A program made the position numbers and the translations under genes. The notes under the pieces are model-generated. The model was not told where the DNA came from. It saw only the letters and a list, made by a program, of their open reading frames with translations, and did no database searches. From NCBI GenBank assembly GCA_905235495.1, contig CAJOMK010000080.1, forward strand, positions 1 to 13,476: a stretch of 13,476 nt of DNA. Reading direction: 5' to 3'. Of the stretch, positions 1 to 6,960 are shown piece by piece. This DNA comes from an uncultured Methanobrevibacter sp. GTDB lineage: Archaea; Methanobacteriota; Methanobacteria; Methanobacteriales; Methanobacteriaceae. Every line of letters starts with the position of its first letter. Position 1 is the stretch's first letter.

Positions 1-758
1 TCTAACTGATTATAAGCATTTTTAGAAATGTTGGCTTTATGAATTTCAGGTTCTTTTACAATGGTCAAACCTCTGATTCTTCTTATAATGCTGGTTTGTC
101 CTAATTCCTTATTGATTTCATTGATGGTAGCGATTAATGTCTTGTTTACAACTTCATCAAGCATATTCTTATTGGTTCTGAGAATGATCTCAATGATTTC
201 TTTATGCTTGTCTTCTCTTTCGCGAAGTCTTGACAATTCGCTTGCATCGAAGCTCATTTTGGTCTTCAAGACATTCATGTCCTGCAACAATTCGATTCTT
301 TCTTCATTTGATTCGTTTAAATCCTTATTCAATTGTTTGATTTCATTATTTAAGTCATCAATGTCTCCATTCAATTTCTTGACTTCATCAATGAGAGAAT
401 TGGATTCCTCATCAGACAATACACTGCTGTTGATGTAATTTGCCTTTTCAATCTGAGACAATTTAGTGGTCAGCTCAAGATTGATGTTTTCCAATTCTTC
501 AACTTTTGAAAAAAGAATCTTTTCCTTGGACTTTGCTTCCTTAAGGTCATATTCTAATTTAACAACTGCTTCATCATCTGGGATTACTTCTAAAGTAGAA
601 ACTTCAATCTCAGAAGAAGCTTTCAAATCTTCATACTCTTGAGGGGTCAAAATGACAAAATCTCCCTCTTCAAGATCATGTTTTTTTACATCTTCCTTAC
701 CAATTGTGAGACTAATATTACCTCTTGACTTATTAATTTTCCCAGTCTTGATAATCAT
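1..758 (-). CDS. AbrB-like N-terminal domain plus long coiled coil protein, partial (C-terminus outside window)
   Basis: I do not recognise the gene by name. I read 252 codons from the ATG at 758-756 with no stop before the left edge. Residues 1 to about 40 (MIIKTGKINKSRGNISLTIG, then a V-K-K-H-D-L-E-E-G-D-F-V-I-L run) resemble the swapped-hairpin AbrB/SpoVT fold, including the typical 'LxxGDxVxL' ending. Residues about 62-200 are rich in E, K, L, N and D with heptad-like spacing and are probably a coiled coil. A basic patch (IIRRIRG, 224-230) follows. There is no signal peptide or membrane segment. This suggests a cytoplasmic DNA-binding or scaffold protein that oligomerises through the coil; that role is inferred. 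No GGTG-type ribosome site precedes the ATG, and box A-like elements lie close upstream, so the mRNA may be leaderless or nearly so. Confidence 0.72.
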   Translation of the reverse strand, partial: MIIKTGKINKSRGNISLTIGKEDVKKHDLEEGDFVILTPQEYEDLKASSEIEVSTLEVIPDDEAVVKLEYDLKEAKSKEKILFSKVEELENINLELTTKLSQIEKANYINSSVLSDEESNSLIDEVKKLNGDIDDLNNEIKQLNKDLNESNEERIELLQDMNVLKTKMSFDASELSRLREREDKHKEIIEIILRTNKNMLDEVVNKTLIATINEINKELGQTSIIRRIRGLTIVKEPEIHKANISKNAYNQL

Positions 759-779
759 ATTTAATAATATGTTTTATGT

Positions 780-800
780 CTTTATAAACCTTATTATAAA
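780..800 (-). promoter_or_regulatory. Candidate box A elements for the AbrB-like gene
   Basis: On the minus strand, GTTTATAAAG (789-780) and TTTATAATAA (about 800-791) resemble archaeal TATA boxes. Either places the transcript start within about 0-15 bases of the ATG at 758. Two boxes are possible and neither is proven. Confidence 0.4.
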
Positions 801-906
801 ATTTATAGAAATTATATGAAAATTAAAGCAATTTTAAAATAAAAATCAAAAAATAAAAGAAAATTTGTGAAAAATAGCTAAAAATAAAAAAATTTTTCAA
901 GACATA

Positions 907-930
907 CATGAAAGAACATGAAATTTCATG
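907..930. repeat. CATG repeated every 10 bases, containing a 14-base perfect palindrome
   Basis: CATG occurs at 907, 917 and 927, exactly one helical turn apart. The last two enclose CATGAAATTTCATG (917-930), a perfect palindrome. It lies about 150-170 bases upstream of the AbrB-like gene start. It could be an operator for a dimeric repressor; that is inference only. Confidence 0.45.
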
Positions 931-950
931 CAAGAAATTTATGCAATAAA

Positions 951-1035
951 AATTAAAAGAATAGTAAAAAAAATAATTAAAAAAATAAAAATAAGAATTA
1001 AAAGAATAGTAAAAAAATAATTAAAAAAAATAGAG
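951..1035. repeat. Imperfect direct repeat of about 40 bases, A-rich
   Basis: The block starting AATTAAAAGAATAGTAAAA at 951 is repeated at 996 with one-base differences in A-run lengths. On the minus strand it gives several T runs after the esterase gene, so it most likely acts as, or grew from, a terminator tract. Confidence 0.55.
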
Positions 1036-1046
1036 AATATTAAAAT

Positions 1047-2861
1047 TTAAAAGTCAAATGAAAAGAACCCATAATCACTATTCAAACATTCATTTACCCA
1101 GTTGATAAAGTTTGCATTTGCAGATCCTGTTCTTTCAGCTTGGGTGTGACCTTGATTCCATACTGTAGTGAAATCAACATCATCAACATCATCACAATGC
1201 TCTAAAGCCAATGCCAAATTAGCCTCAACAGTGAATGATGTATCACCTTGATCTATTCCAGAATTGATTCTCCAATACTTTGCAGGTTTAGAAGAATCGG
1301 AACCTTCATAATAATCACATATGAAATACATTGGATTATACATGTTGGAACGGTTTTCAATTGTATTGTTTAACTTATCTAATCTAGCCAAGTCACCTGC
1401 ATAGTCTCCAAGATAGGAAGAATCATAACCAGAATAATTAGCATATTTATTTGAATTTTCCTTCAATATTTCTGCCATCATGGTATTGAAGTGCAAAGAT
1501 TCCTCATCGTCATTTCCAAATAAATAGTTTTCATCTTGAGCCCTATCCAAATCATCAAATGCGCCTACATCTTTAGATGGGGATTTACAATGTTTTACAA
1601 AATCTTCTATGCTTCTAATCTTTACGGTATTGCTTGAATTGTCATAGCTTATCCATTCATCATCACCATTCAGCGCATCAATATAATCCTGTGGGGTTTC
1701 GTAGGTCTGGGAACTTATAACTTCAGAACTGAAATCCTCAGGCAAATCTCCTGAAGGGGTGCCGCTTCTTGGAGTAGACAACATATCCATCTCATCACTT
1801 GATTTTGGAGCATATGGGAATGTAGTGTCATTAAGGAAATTGTTCAATGAACCTTCTATTACTGAAAGCATGTAATCATAATAGGATCCTGATATGTAAA
1901 TTCCAGTATCTGATTCTTCAAGAGTCAATTTTTTGCCATCTGGGCTTTTGAGGTCTAATTGATTGATGTATTCTGCATAGGAAGTTGCTAAATCATCAGA
2001 CAGTGCATTTGTCCAGGTTCCATTTCCACGTGTACCATCAGAACTATATTGTCCCATAGTCCATTCATATGCTCCATCTGCAATATCCAATAAAGTGATA
2101 GGACACCAAGCCATCACTCCACATATTCTGTCTGAAATCTTGTTTCCATTTCTGTCAACAATAGCTGCACCGATTGATTCAAGGTATGGGATATACAATT
2201 CACTATCTCCACTTGCACCTAAGACAGCACTTAGAGCACCTCCACCACTGTGACCGAATGAGAATATCCTGCTGCTGTCACCTGGAAGGGTCTCTCCATT
2301 GAATTTCAAATAAAGAACAGCTGCCTTCAAGTCTGTTACTCCCCAAGGAGCTCCGCCAGAATAATTATATTTATTTTCCTTGCCTCTGCAACCTACATCA
2401 ACATAGACAAAACCAGCATCTGTGAATGCTTTGACATCCTTAGCATTATAGCTTGTTGGGGAAGGATGTGCAGAATATCCTGCTGTATCAACAGGCATTA
2501 CAATTGGGGCATCGATTGCAGCATAATTGCCGATATTTGAATTGATCACTTTACAGGTGTATGTGCCATTGGAATTCTTTTGAGCAGTGAAATAATCCCC
2601 TGGAACATAAATTCCCATAGATTCATAATCTTCATCCACAGGATTTGCACAGTATACTATTCCAAGTTGATAAAAGATGTTATTATCCATATCATACTTC
2701 CAATTAGTCATGTCAATGGTTAATTCATTATCTAATTTATTCACATCAACGTCATAATTAGCTCCACTGTTAATCAATCCAAATTGACTGCATACTGACA
2801 ATACAGCAAATGCTGCAAATACAAGGATTATAAGCGAAATAAGTATACAACCCCTTTCCAT
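1047..2861 (-). CDS. Tannase-family (subtype B-like) serine esterase, secreted or membrane-anchored
   Basis: Alpha/beta-hydrolase of about 604 residues. Numbering here is from the alternative GTG start at 2870; the ATG at 2861 is codon 4. A hydrophobic stretch (residues about 8-26) is a signal peptide or N-terminal anchor, so the enzyme acts outside the cell. The nucleophile elbow is GHSGGG with Ser208, preceded by LPGDSSRI. Compared from memory with Lactobacillus plantarum tannase, several blocks match: CPITLLDIADGAYEW (256-270), YINQLDL, GAFDDLD with Lys433, ENYLFG with Glu447, KYWRINSGIDQGDTSF (531-546) and His575. Lys and Glu at these points bind the gallate ring hydroxyls in that enzyme. 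Catalytic Asp is Asp540 or Asp543; the local spacing D-Q-G-D differs from the bacterial D-x-D. The likely reaction is hydrolysis of phenolic or other carboxylic esters; the true substrate is unknown. It lies downstream of the PsbP-like gene and may be cotranscribed. Confidence 0.75.
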   Translation of the reverse strand: MERGCILISLIILVFAAFAVLSVCSQFGLINSGANYDVDVNKLDNELTIDMTNWKYDMDNNIFYQLGIVYCANPVDEDYESMGIYVPGDYFTAQKNSNGTYTCKVINSNIGNYAAIDAPIVMPVDTAGYSAHPSPTSYNAKDVKAFTDAGFVYVDVGCRGKENKYNYSGGAPWGVTDLKAAVLYLKFNGETLPGDSSRIFSFGHSGGGALSAVLGASGDSELYIPYLESIGAAIVDRNGNKISDRICGVMAWCPITLLDIADGAYEWTMGQYSSDGTRGNGTWTNALSDDLATSYAEYINQLDLKSPDGKKLTLEESDTGIYISGSYYDYMLSVIEGSLNNFLNDTTFPYAPKSSDEMDMLSTPRSGTPSGDLPEDFSSEVISSQTYETPQDYIDALNGDDEWISYDNSSNTVKIRSIEDFVKHCKSPSKDVGAFDDLDRAQDENYLFGNDDEESLHFNTMMAEILKENSNKYANYSGYDSSYLGDYAGDLARLDKLNNTIENRSNMYNPMYFICDYYEGSDSSKPAKYWRINSGIDQGDTSFTVEANLALALEHCDDVDDVDFTTVWNQGHTQAERTGSANANFINWVNECLNSDYGFFSFDF

Positions 2862-2918
2862 AATCACCACAACCTATAAAAAAATTTCTAACAATTATTC
2901 TAATCTCAAAAGTTCAAA

Positions 2919-3359
2919 CTAAATCATAAAGAGCTGTTCTAAAATCTCAAATGTCCTGACGATATCCATGAATTTGGATACGATGTCACTGACTGTTCTC
3001 AGTTCAAAGATGTAAACATAACCCTCTTCTAAAAAGATGACTGAAAACATTTCAAAATCAATTTCAGGAATAGAAATCTTTGAATGTATCTGAATAGCTG
3101 ATCTTTTCCCCACATTAGCTATTTCAGAAGAAACGATTTGTGCACCATCATCCAATAGGCTTTCTTCAATTATATCCTTAAATTCCTCCAAGGAAGGCAT
3201 TTCAGATTGGAATGCAACCACATTCAACAAGCTTCCATCTTCATAGTTTAAAGTTGCTATGCAATCTGGATTGTTATCCAAAGGAAACTCTTCCAATTCC
3301 CATTCATCAGAATATTTGAATGATAATTTTTCATTTGAACAAGTATTTAAATCAGACAT
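2919..3359 (-). CDS. Small PsbP/Mog1-like domain protein
   Basis: A soluble protein of 146 residues without a signal peptide. The pattern 'LSFKYSDEWELEEFP' near the start, a central 'LNVVAFQSEMPSLEEFKDIIEESL' amphipathic region and a terminal helix ('FMDIVRTFEIL') are typical of the PsbP/Mog1-like alpha-beta-alpha fold common in methanogens as stand-alone small proteins. The function of these proteins is not known. I chose the ATG at 3359 because GAGTG lies seven bases upstream; an in-frame GTG at 3368 would add three residues but has no ribosome site. The stop is 57 bases before the esterase ATG on the same strand, so a shared transcript is plausible. Confidence 0.62.
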   Translation of the reverse strand: MSDLNTCSNEKLSFKYSDEWELEEFPLDNNPDCIATLNYEDGSLLNVVAFQSEMPSLEEFKDIIEESLLDDGAQIVSSEIANVGKRSAIQIHSKISIPEIDFEMFSVIFLEEGYVYIFELRTVSDIVSKFMDIVRTFEILEQLFMI

Positions 3360-3379
3360 CAAAAACACTCTATTAAATT

Positions 3380-3403
3380 GTTATATAATATCGTTATATA
3401 AAT
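3380..3403 (-). promoter_or_regulatory. Promoter (box A) of the PsbP-like gene
   Basis: On the minus strand, ATTTATATAACG (3403-3392) matches the archaeal TATA consensus well and would start transcription about a dozen bases before the ATG at 3359. A second TATTATATAAC lies at 3390-3380 but is probably too close to the start codon. Confidence 0.55.
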
Positions 3404-3950
3404 TATAATATTCCTTTATAATTTTACTAATATAAATTTTATTAAATGATTTTTATATAATGACATCAATAGAATAATCAAAATGAAAATTACAAAATAA
3501 AAACAATATAATGATTAAAATAAAAATAATTAAATAAAATCAATTTATACATCAAAATAATAAATTATAATCGTTTAGGAATCAAATAGAAAGATTTAAA
3601 TTAGAATAAGGACAAATTAAGGTATGGAATTAACAATTTTTAAATACCTTGAAGAATTATAACCTAAAAATTCTTAAAACATCAATTCACTCGAAAAAAA
3701 AAACTCAATAATTAATTTCAATGATGACATTTTTTAAATAGCATAAAAACCTAAAACTCAATATTGTTAATCCCCACACACCCCCTATTAAATAATTTTT
3801 AAAACACTTAGAAAAGATTAATGAGTATGAAACTTATAAAACAATGAATAAAAAATAGCTAAATTATTAAAATTAGCAAAAATAAATTAAGCAATAAATA
3901 GCTAAAAAATAAAAAATAATTAAAAAATAAAAAATAATTAAAACTGCTTA
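3404..3950. other. Long AT-rich intergenic stretch without recognisable gene
   Basis: I see no supportable coding region on either strand. It holds a 9-base-pair stem-loop at 3617-3652, an isolated C-rich patch at 3772-3785, and low-complexity A-rich repeats toward 3900-3942. An unannotated small RNA is possible but not demonstrated; no tRNA-like or complete C/D box pattern was found. Confidence 0.5.
3617..3652 (+). repeat. Stem-loop (inverted repeat)
   Basis: AAGGTAT (3619-3625) pairs perfectly with ATACCTT (3644-3650). A U-G and a U-A pair extend the stem to nine pairs around an 18-base AT-rich loop. It stands alone in a non-coding stretch. Confidence 0.4.
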
Positions 3951-3993
3951 AAAAAAAGAAAACTAGAGAAAATAAAGAAAATAGAGAAAATAC
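3951..3993 (-). terminator. T-rich terminator of the aRF1-DUF655 operon
   Basis: Directly after the DUF655 stop the minus strand reads as repeated TATTTTCT-like blocks followed by a T run of eight (around 3951-3958). There is no hairpin; this is the usual oligo-T type of archaeal terminator. Confidence 0.5.
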
Positions 3994-4641
3994 CTATCTG
4001 ATACGTTTTCCCTCTTTTTCAAGCAATCCTTTTTCTTTGATCATTTCAATGAAACGACTGTCATCAGTTATGAATTCATCATACTCTTGGACTTCTTTTT
4101 TATTGGATCTTTTCACCTTAGTGAACAAATACAAAGGTCTGCCTTTTTTGACTTTAGGAAGTTCAATCAATTCATAAAGAATCCTGTTTACAAACAAGTC
4201 CTTAGAGCTTTCAATGAAGCTGACTCTATTGTCAATGTCTTCAAAGCTTTCAAAATCACCATTCAATTCTTTTTCAGCAATGATTTTAGAACCTTTTTTC
4301 CTATTGAGCGGGTCAAGGAAATGCAATTGGCTTGCCTCTTTGCTTTGGTCATTGAAGAATTTGACATATTTAGGTTCATTTGCAATTACAATGCTGTGAA
4401 CAGCCTTTTCAACTTCAAACTCTTCATTTTTATTCAAGTCATCATAACTTAAATGAGCCCTTTCCTGTTTAACGAATTCGCTATCCTTTCCAAGAGGAAT
4501 CTTATCCTGAATCTTTACATCAACATCTTCATTCAAGTCCAAATCCATTAGAACAAAATAATCATATCCAATAATACGTGCAATTTTCTTATCTTCACTA
4601 TCTTTAGCGTTTATAACCAAACCGAAATTTTCATTCTTCAT
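3994..4641 (-). CDS. DUF655 family protein with altered helix-hairpin-helix region
   Basis: A cytoplasmic protein of 215 residues. The DUF655 pattern is followed through its length: 'IARIIGYDYFVLMDLDL' (20-36), 'LSYDDLN', 'SIVIANEPKYVKFFN' (83-97), 'LHFLDPLN' (107-113), 'FESFEDIDNRVSFI' (130-143), and 'RILYELIELPK' with 'LYLFTKV'. In the family as I know it, an LHxLELLPGIGKK segment forms a helix-hairpin-helix for nucleic acid binding; here the glycine hairpin is replaced by LDPLNRKKGSK (109-119), so this contact may be lost or changed. The ATG at 4641 is chosen because GGTG ends five bases upstream, although an in-frame GTG exists at 4656. It begins 17 bases after the aRF1 stop, which indicates an operon and suggests a link to translation or RNA. 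The exact function is unknown. Confidence 0.75.
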   Translation of the reverse strand: MKNENFGLVINAKDSEDKKIARIIGYDYFVLMDLDLNEDVDVKIQDKIPLGKDSEFVKQERAHLSYDDLNKNEEFEVEKAVHSIVIANEPKYVKFFNDQSKEASQLHFLDPLNRKKGSKIIAEKELNGDFESFEDIDNRVSFIESSKDLFVNRILYELIELPKVKKGRPLYLFTKVKRSNKKEVQEYDEFITDDSRFIEMIKEKGLLEKEGKRIR

Positions 4642-4658
4642 GAAAACACCACACAAAA

Positions 4659-5903
4659 TTATCTTACATTGTATCTTAAGATAGCTCCAATTCCACCAAA
4701 TGCCTTGTATAATTGGCTTCCTTCTTCAGTTTCGGTGGAAATGATTTCTACAGTGGATCCTAAATCCTCTGCAATATTAGCCAAGTCTTCAACCAAATCT
4801 TCCTCTTTAGTGATTTTCATCTTTTCGTTACATTGAGGACAAGTAAGGTCTTCCACTTTCTGGCCTTCCTTTTGGGTTACTTCAGCATGGACCCCACAAG
4901 CCTGACAGTCAATGGTTAATCTTTTGGATTTCAAGTCTTCACTAAGCAAGAGAATGTCTACTGCACCCATTTCCAAATTGTTTCTTACTTCCTTTTCACC
5001 ATAGGAATATAAACCATGGTCATCACGAAGCTCTGCCAAGAATCTTTGCAATAACTTCTTCTCTTGAATAACACCTAACTCTTCCAATGCACCAGATGCC
5101 TTGTCAATAGTTTCCCTGATACCGAATTCACCAGTATAGGAAGTGTCTACAGTAGTGATAACCTTATCCTTAAGCTCATAATGCATGTAATCTCCGTTGT
5201 AGAAGTCCTCTTTGGTACCTCCAGGGCCACCAAGAACAATTCCTTTCAAGTCATCCTTGATTGGAAGGAATTCCTCATCCATGTGGGAACCGATTCTTTT
5301 CAAGAACTCATGAGCCAATTGGTCGATTACCCTATCGAACCTTCTTTGGGATTGTCCCCCTGCCTTATGCTTTCCAGGAACACCACTGGTTAAATTGGAA
5401 ACGACATTGATTCTTTTACCTTTCAATGTAGCAATGGTCGCTTCATTTCTGTCAATTACAGCAATACCGTAAACCTCTTTGGAAGCAATCATATCTTCTA
5501 AAGGTTCAAGGAAAAATGTGCTGTCACAAATATAACGATAAGTTTGAATTTCTTCAGGAGGCTCAATAACTACAGTTTCCATCTTTTCAGTTCCTGGGCC
5601 GCCCTTAGGAATCATTCCTACAAACAATACAAAGCCGTTAGGCAATTCCTTATTGTCATTTGTAATCATACGGATCCTTTGCATGATTACCTCAATAGCG
5701 GATTGAACATTTTTACGTGTGGTTTTACTTTTAATGTTAGCACTTTGTCCCAATTCGTCCCTCATCTGTTTGATGATATCACTTAACTGTTTTGTTGGAG
5801 GAACATACATGGAAACAAGCTCTGTTCCCTTCCCCCTCTTTTCAGCCAATTCCTTTAATGACTTCTTAAATTCATATAACTCTTTTGAGGATACCTCACT
5901 CAT
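4659..5903 (-). CDS. prf1: Peptide chain release factor aRF1
   Basis: Archaeal class 1 release factor that reads all three stop codons and triggers release of the finished protein on the ribosome. Length is normal at 414 residues. Domain 1 carries NIKS (56-59) and YICDSTF (124-130; the YxCxxxF motif), which decode the stop codon. Domain 2 carries GGQ (182-184) within GKHKAGGQSQRRFDR, which enters the peptidyl-transferase centre. Domain 3 contains a four-cysteine zinc site (Cys333, 336, 355, 358) and ends in the usual ILRYNVR. The ATG at 5903 has GGTG six bases upstream. It is the first gene of an operon with the DUF655 protein. A possible box A (TTTTTTATAC on the minus strand, about 5961-5952) would give a leader of roughly 25-30 bases. 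Confidence 0.97.
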   Translation of the reverse strand: MSEVSSKELYEFKKSLKELAEKRGKGTELVSMYVPPTKQLSDIIKQMRDELGQSANIKSKTTRKNVQSAIEVIMQRIRMITNDNKELPNGFVLFVGMIPKGGPGTEKMETVVIEPPEEIQTYRYICDSTFFLEPLEDMIASKEVYGIAVIDRNEATIATLKGKRINVVSNLTSGVPGKHKAGGQSQRRFDRVIDQLAHEFLKRIGSHMDEEFLPIKDDLKGIVLGGPGGTKEDFYNGDYMHYELKDKVITTVDTSYTGEFGIRETIDKASGALEELGVIQEKKLLQRFLAELRDDHGLYSYGEKEVRNNLEMGAVDILLLSEDLKSKRLTIDCQACGVHAEVTQKEGQKVEDLTCPQCNEKMKITKEEDLVEDLANIAEDLGSTVEIISTETEEGSQLYKAFGGIGAILRYNVR

Positions 5904-6242
5904 TCATAACACCTAATAAAATTGATAAATAACTTTTTGATAAGTAATTAGTATAAAAAATTAAAATAAAACAAGATTATTCCAAACTTTTAAAAATAAA
6001 AATTTTTTCGAAAATAGAACTTATTTCAAACCATATGAATAACCTTAAATTGATATAATATATTATATATTGGTGTAAGGTACTTATATAAGTAATGATG
6101 AAATTTGAAAAAAATTGTAAAAAAAAATTGAGGAATTTGAATCATCAAGAATAGATTTAAAAAAATAATTAAGAAAAGAATAATAATTAAAAAAGATAAA
6201 GGAAATAATGACAAGACTATTTTATATTTCTTAAAGGAGGAA
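5904..6242. other. Intergenic region with palindromes between aRF1 and the pseudogene
   Basis: No gene is supportable; the 62-codon minus-strand reading frame here is low-complexity I/F/L-rich sequence. Near 5904-5963 is the aRF1 leader and promoter. At 6042-6094 several palindromes are nested. A strong AAAGGAGG ribosome site at 6233-6240 belongs to the pseudogene. Confidence 0.5.
6042..6094. repeat. Nested palindromes, possible operator or promoter
   Basis: ACCTTA (6042-6047) and TAAGGT (6076-6081) form an inverted pair that encloses the near-perfect palindrome AATATATTATATATT (6057-6071). Next to it is the perfect palindrome TACTTATATAAGTA (6081-6094), which contains a TATA-like core. This may be the promoter and operator of the downstream pseudogene. 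Confidence 0.4.
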
Positions 6243-6556
6243 ATGAATTGTCCGGCTTAAAAAACATCAATACAAAAACAAGACTCCTGAAACTGATGAA
6301 AAGAAACTTAAGATTGCTGATACAATCTCCATCTTTACAAATCCTCCTATAATTACAATTCCACTGTTTTTAATTATTTGTACCATATTGGCAAGCAGCG
6401 GAACTCCTTTTACAAGTAGTTTCAGATTTGACTGGAGCCACTTTATTGTGATGGAACTGATTTCACTGATTTTCACATCCGTATTGCCTATGGCAATCAT
6501 AATGCATTGGGCAAGAAAATTGAATACAGACAAGGACATATCCAATAAGGAAGACC

Positions 6557-6651
6557 GTTTCATTCCTCTTATAGTTGGAGTGGTATTATCATCACAAACA
6601 AGGACGGCGCGATTGTTGCAAGTTTCATTCCTCTTATAGTTGGAGTGGTAT
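6557..6651 (+). repeat. 30-base direct repeat flanking a 35-base insert (possible ectopic spacer unit 1)
   Basis: Positions 6557-6586 and 6622-6651 are identical over 30 bases; the bases on both outer sides differ. Between them, 6587-6621 is 35 bases that do not belong to the PAP2-like gene and are richer in G+C than the surroundings. The 65-base net gain shifts the frame. The repeat begins GTTTCATTCCTC, which by chance or not resembles the start of some archaeal and clostridial CRISPR repeats as I remember them. Confidence 0.8.
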
Positions 6652-6960
6652 CCTACTTCATAGGATTTTTTTGATTGCACTGCTTCTTGGAGTTTCCAAT
6701 TTCCTGATTGTCTTGATTCTATGCTATACAGTGAATACATTCATTGTAATGCTCATTACAATAAAATAGAAAATCAGCATCCATACAACTGGATTATCTG
6801 GGCCAGTAGCAGCATTGATTATGCTTCTTGGACCAATTGGGGCTTTATTCGGACTGCTTTACCCAGTCCTCATCTGGAGCAGATATACACTTAAGAAACA
6901 TACTATGGCTCAAGCGATAGCCGGTGGGGTATTCTGCCTTATAATGACAGTTCTTGAAGC

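Larger units (their letters stand above)
759..1046. other. AT-rich intergenic region with T-rich terminator tracts
   Basis: No gene is seen in these 288 bases. Next to 758 are the promoter elements of the AbrB-like gene. At 907-930 there is a CATG series with 10-base spacing. From about 951 to 1046 the minus strand carries repeated oligo-T runs downstream of the esterase stop codon, as expected for factor-assisted archaeal termination. Confidence 0.6.

Noticed and set aside
61..438. Plus-strand 125-codon reading frame
   Set aside because: It is antisense to the AbrB-like/coiled-coil gene, is made mostly of S/L/F/I codons, and has no ribosome site.
3721..3727. C box (ATGATGA) of a C/D box RNA
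   Set aside because: No CTGA D box or internal C'/D' boxes follow at a suitable distance.
3900..3942. A-rich tandem-like repeats as a replication origin or mobile element
   Set aside because: They are simple A/T low-complexity runs as in other intergenic parts here; no origin-box motifs or initiator gene are present.
4087..5916. Several plus-strand reading frames opposite DUF655 and aRF1
   Set aside because: All lie antisense to clearly recognised genes and have no protein-like features.
6267..6740. Minus-strand 157-codon reading frame
   Set aside because: It overlaps the PAP2-like pseudogene on the opposite strand, where real motifs exist, and includes both copies of the duplicated segment; no start signal is seen.
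6767..6769. In-frame TAG read as pyrrolysine
   Set aside because: The gene has other frame breaks that read-through cannot repair, the position is a tryptophan in the expected pattern, and Methanobrevibacter is not known for pyrrolysine use.
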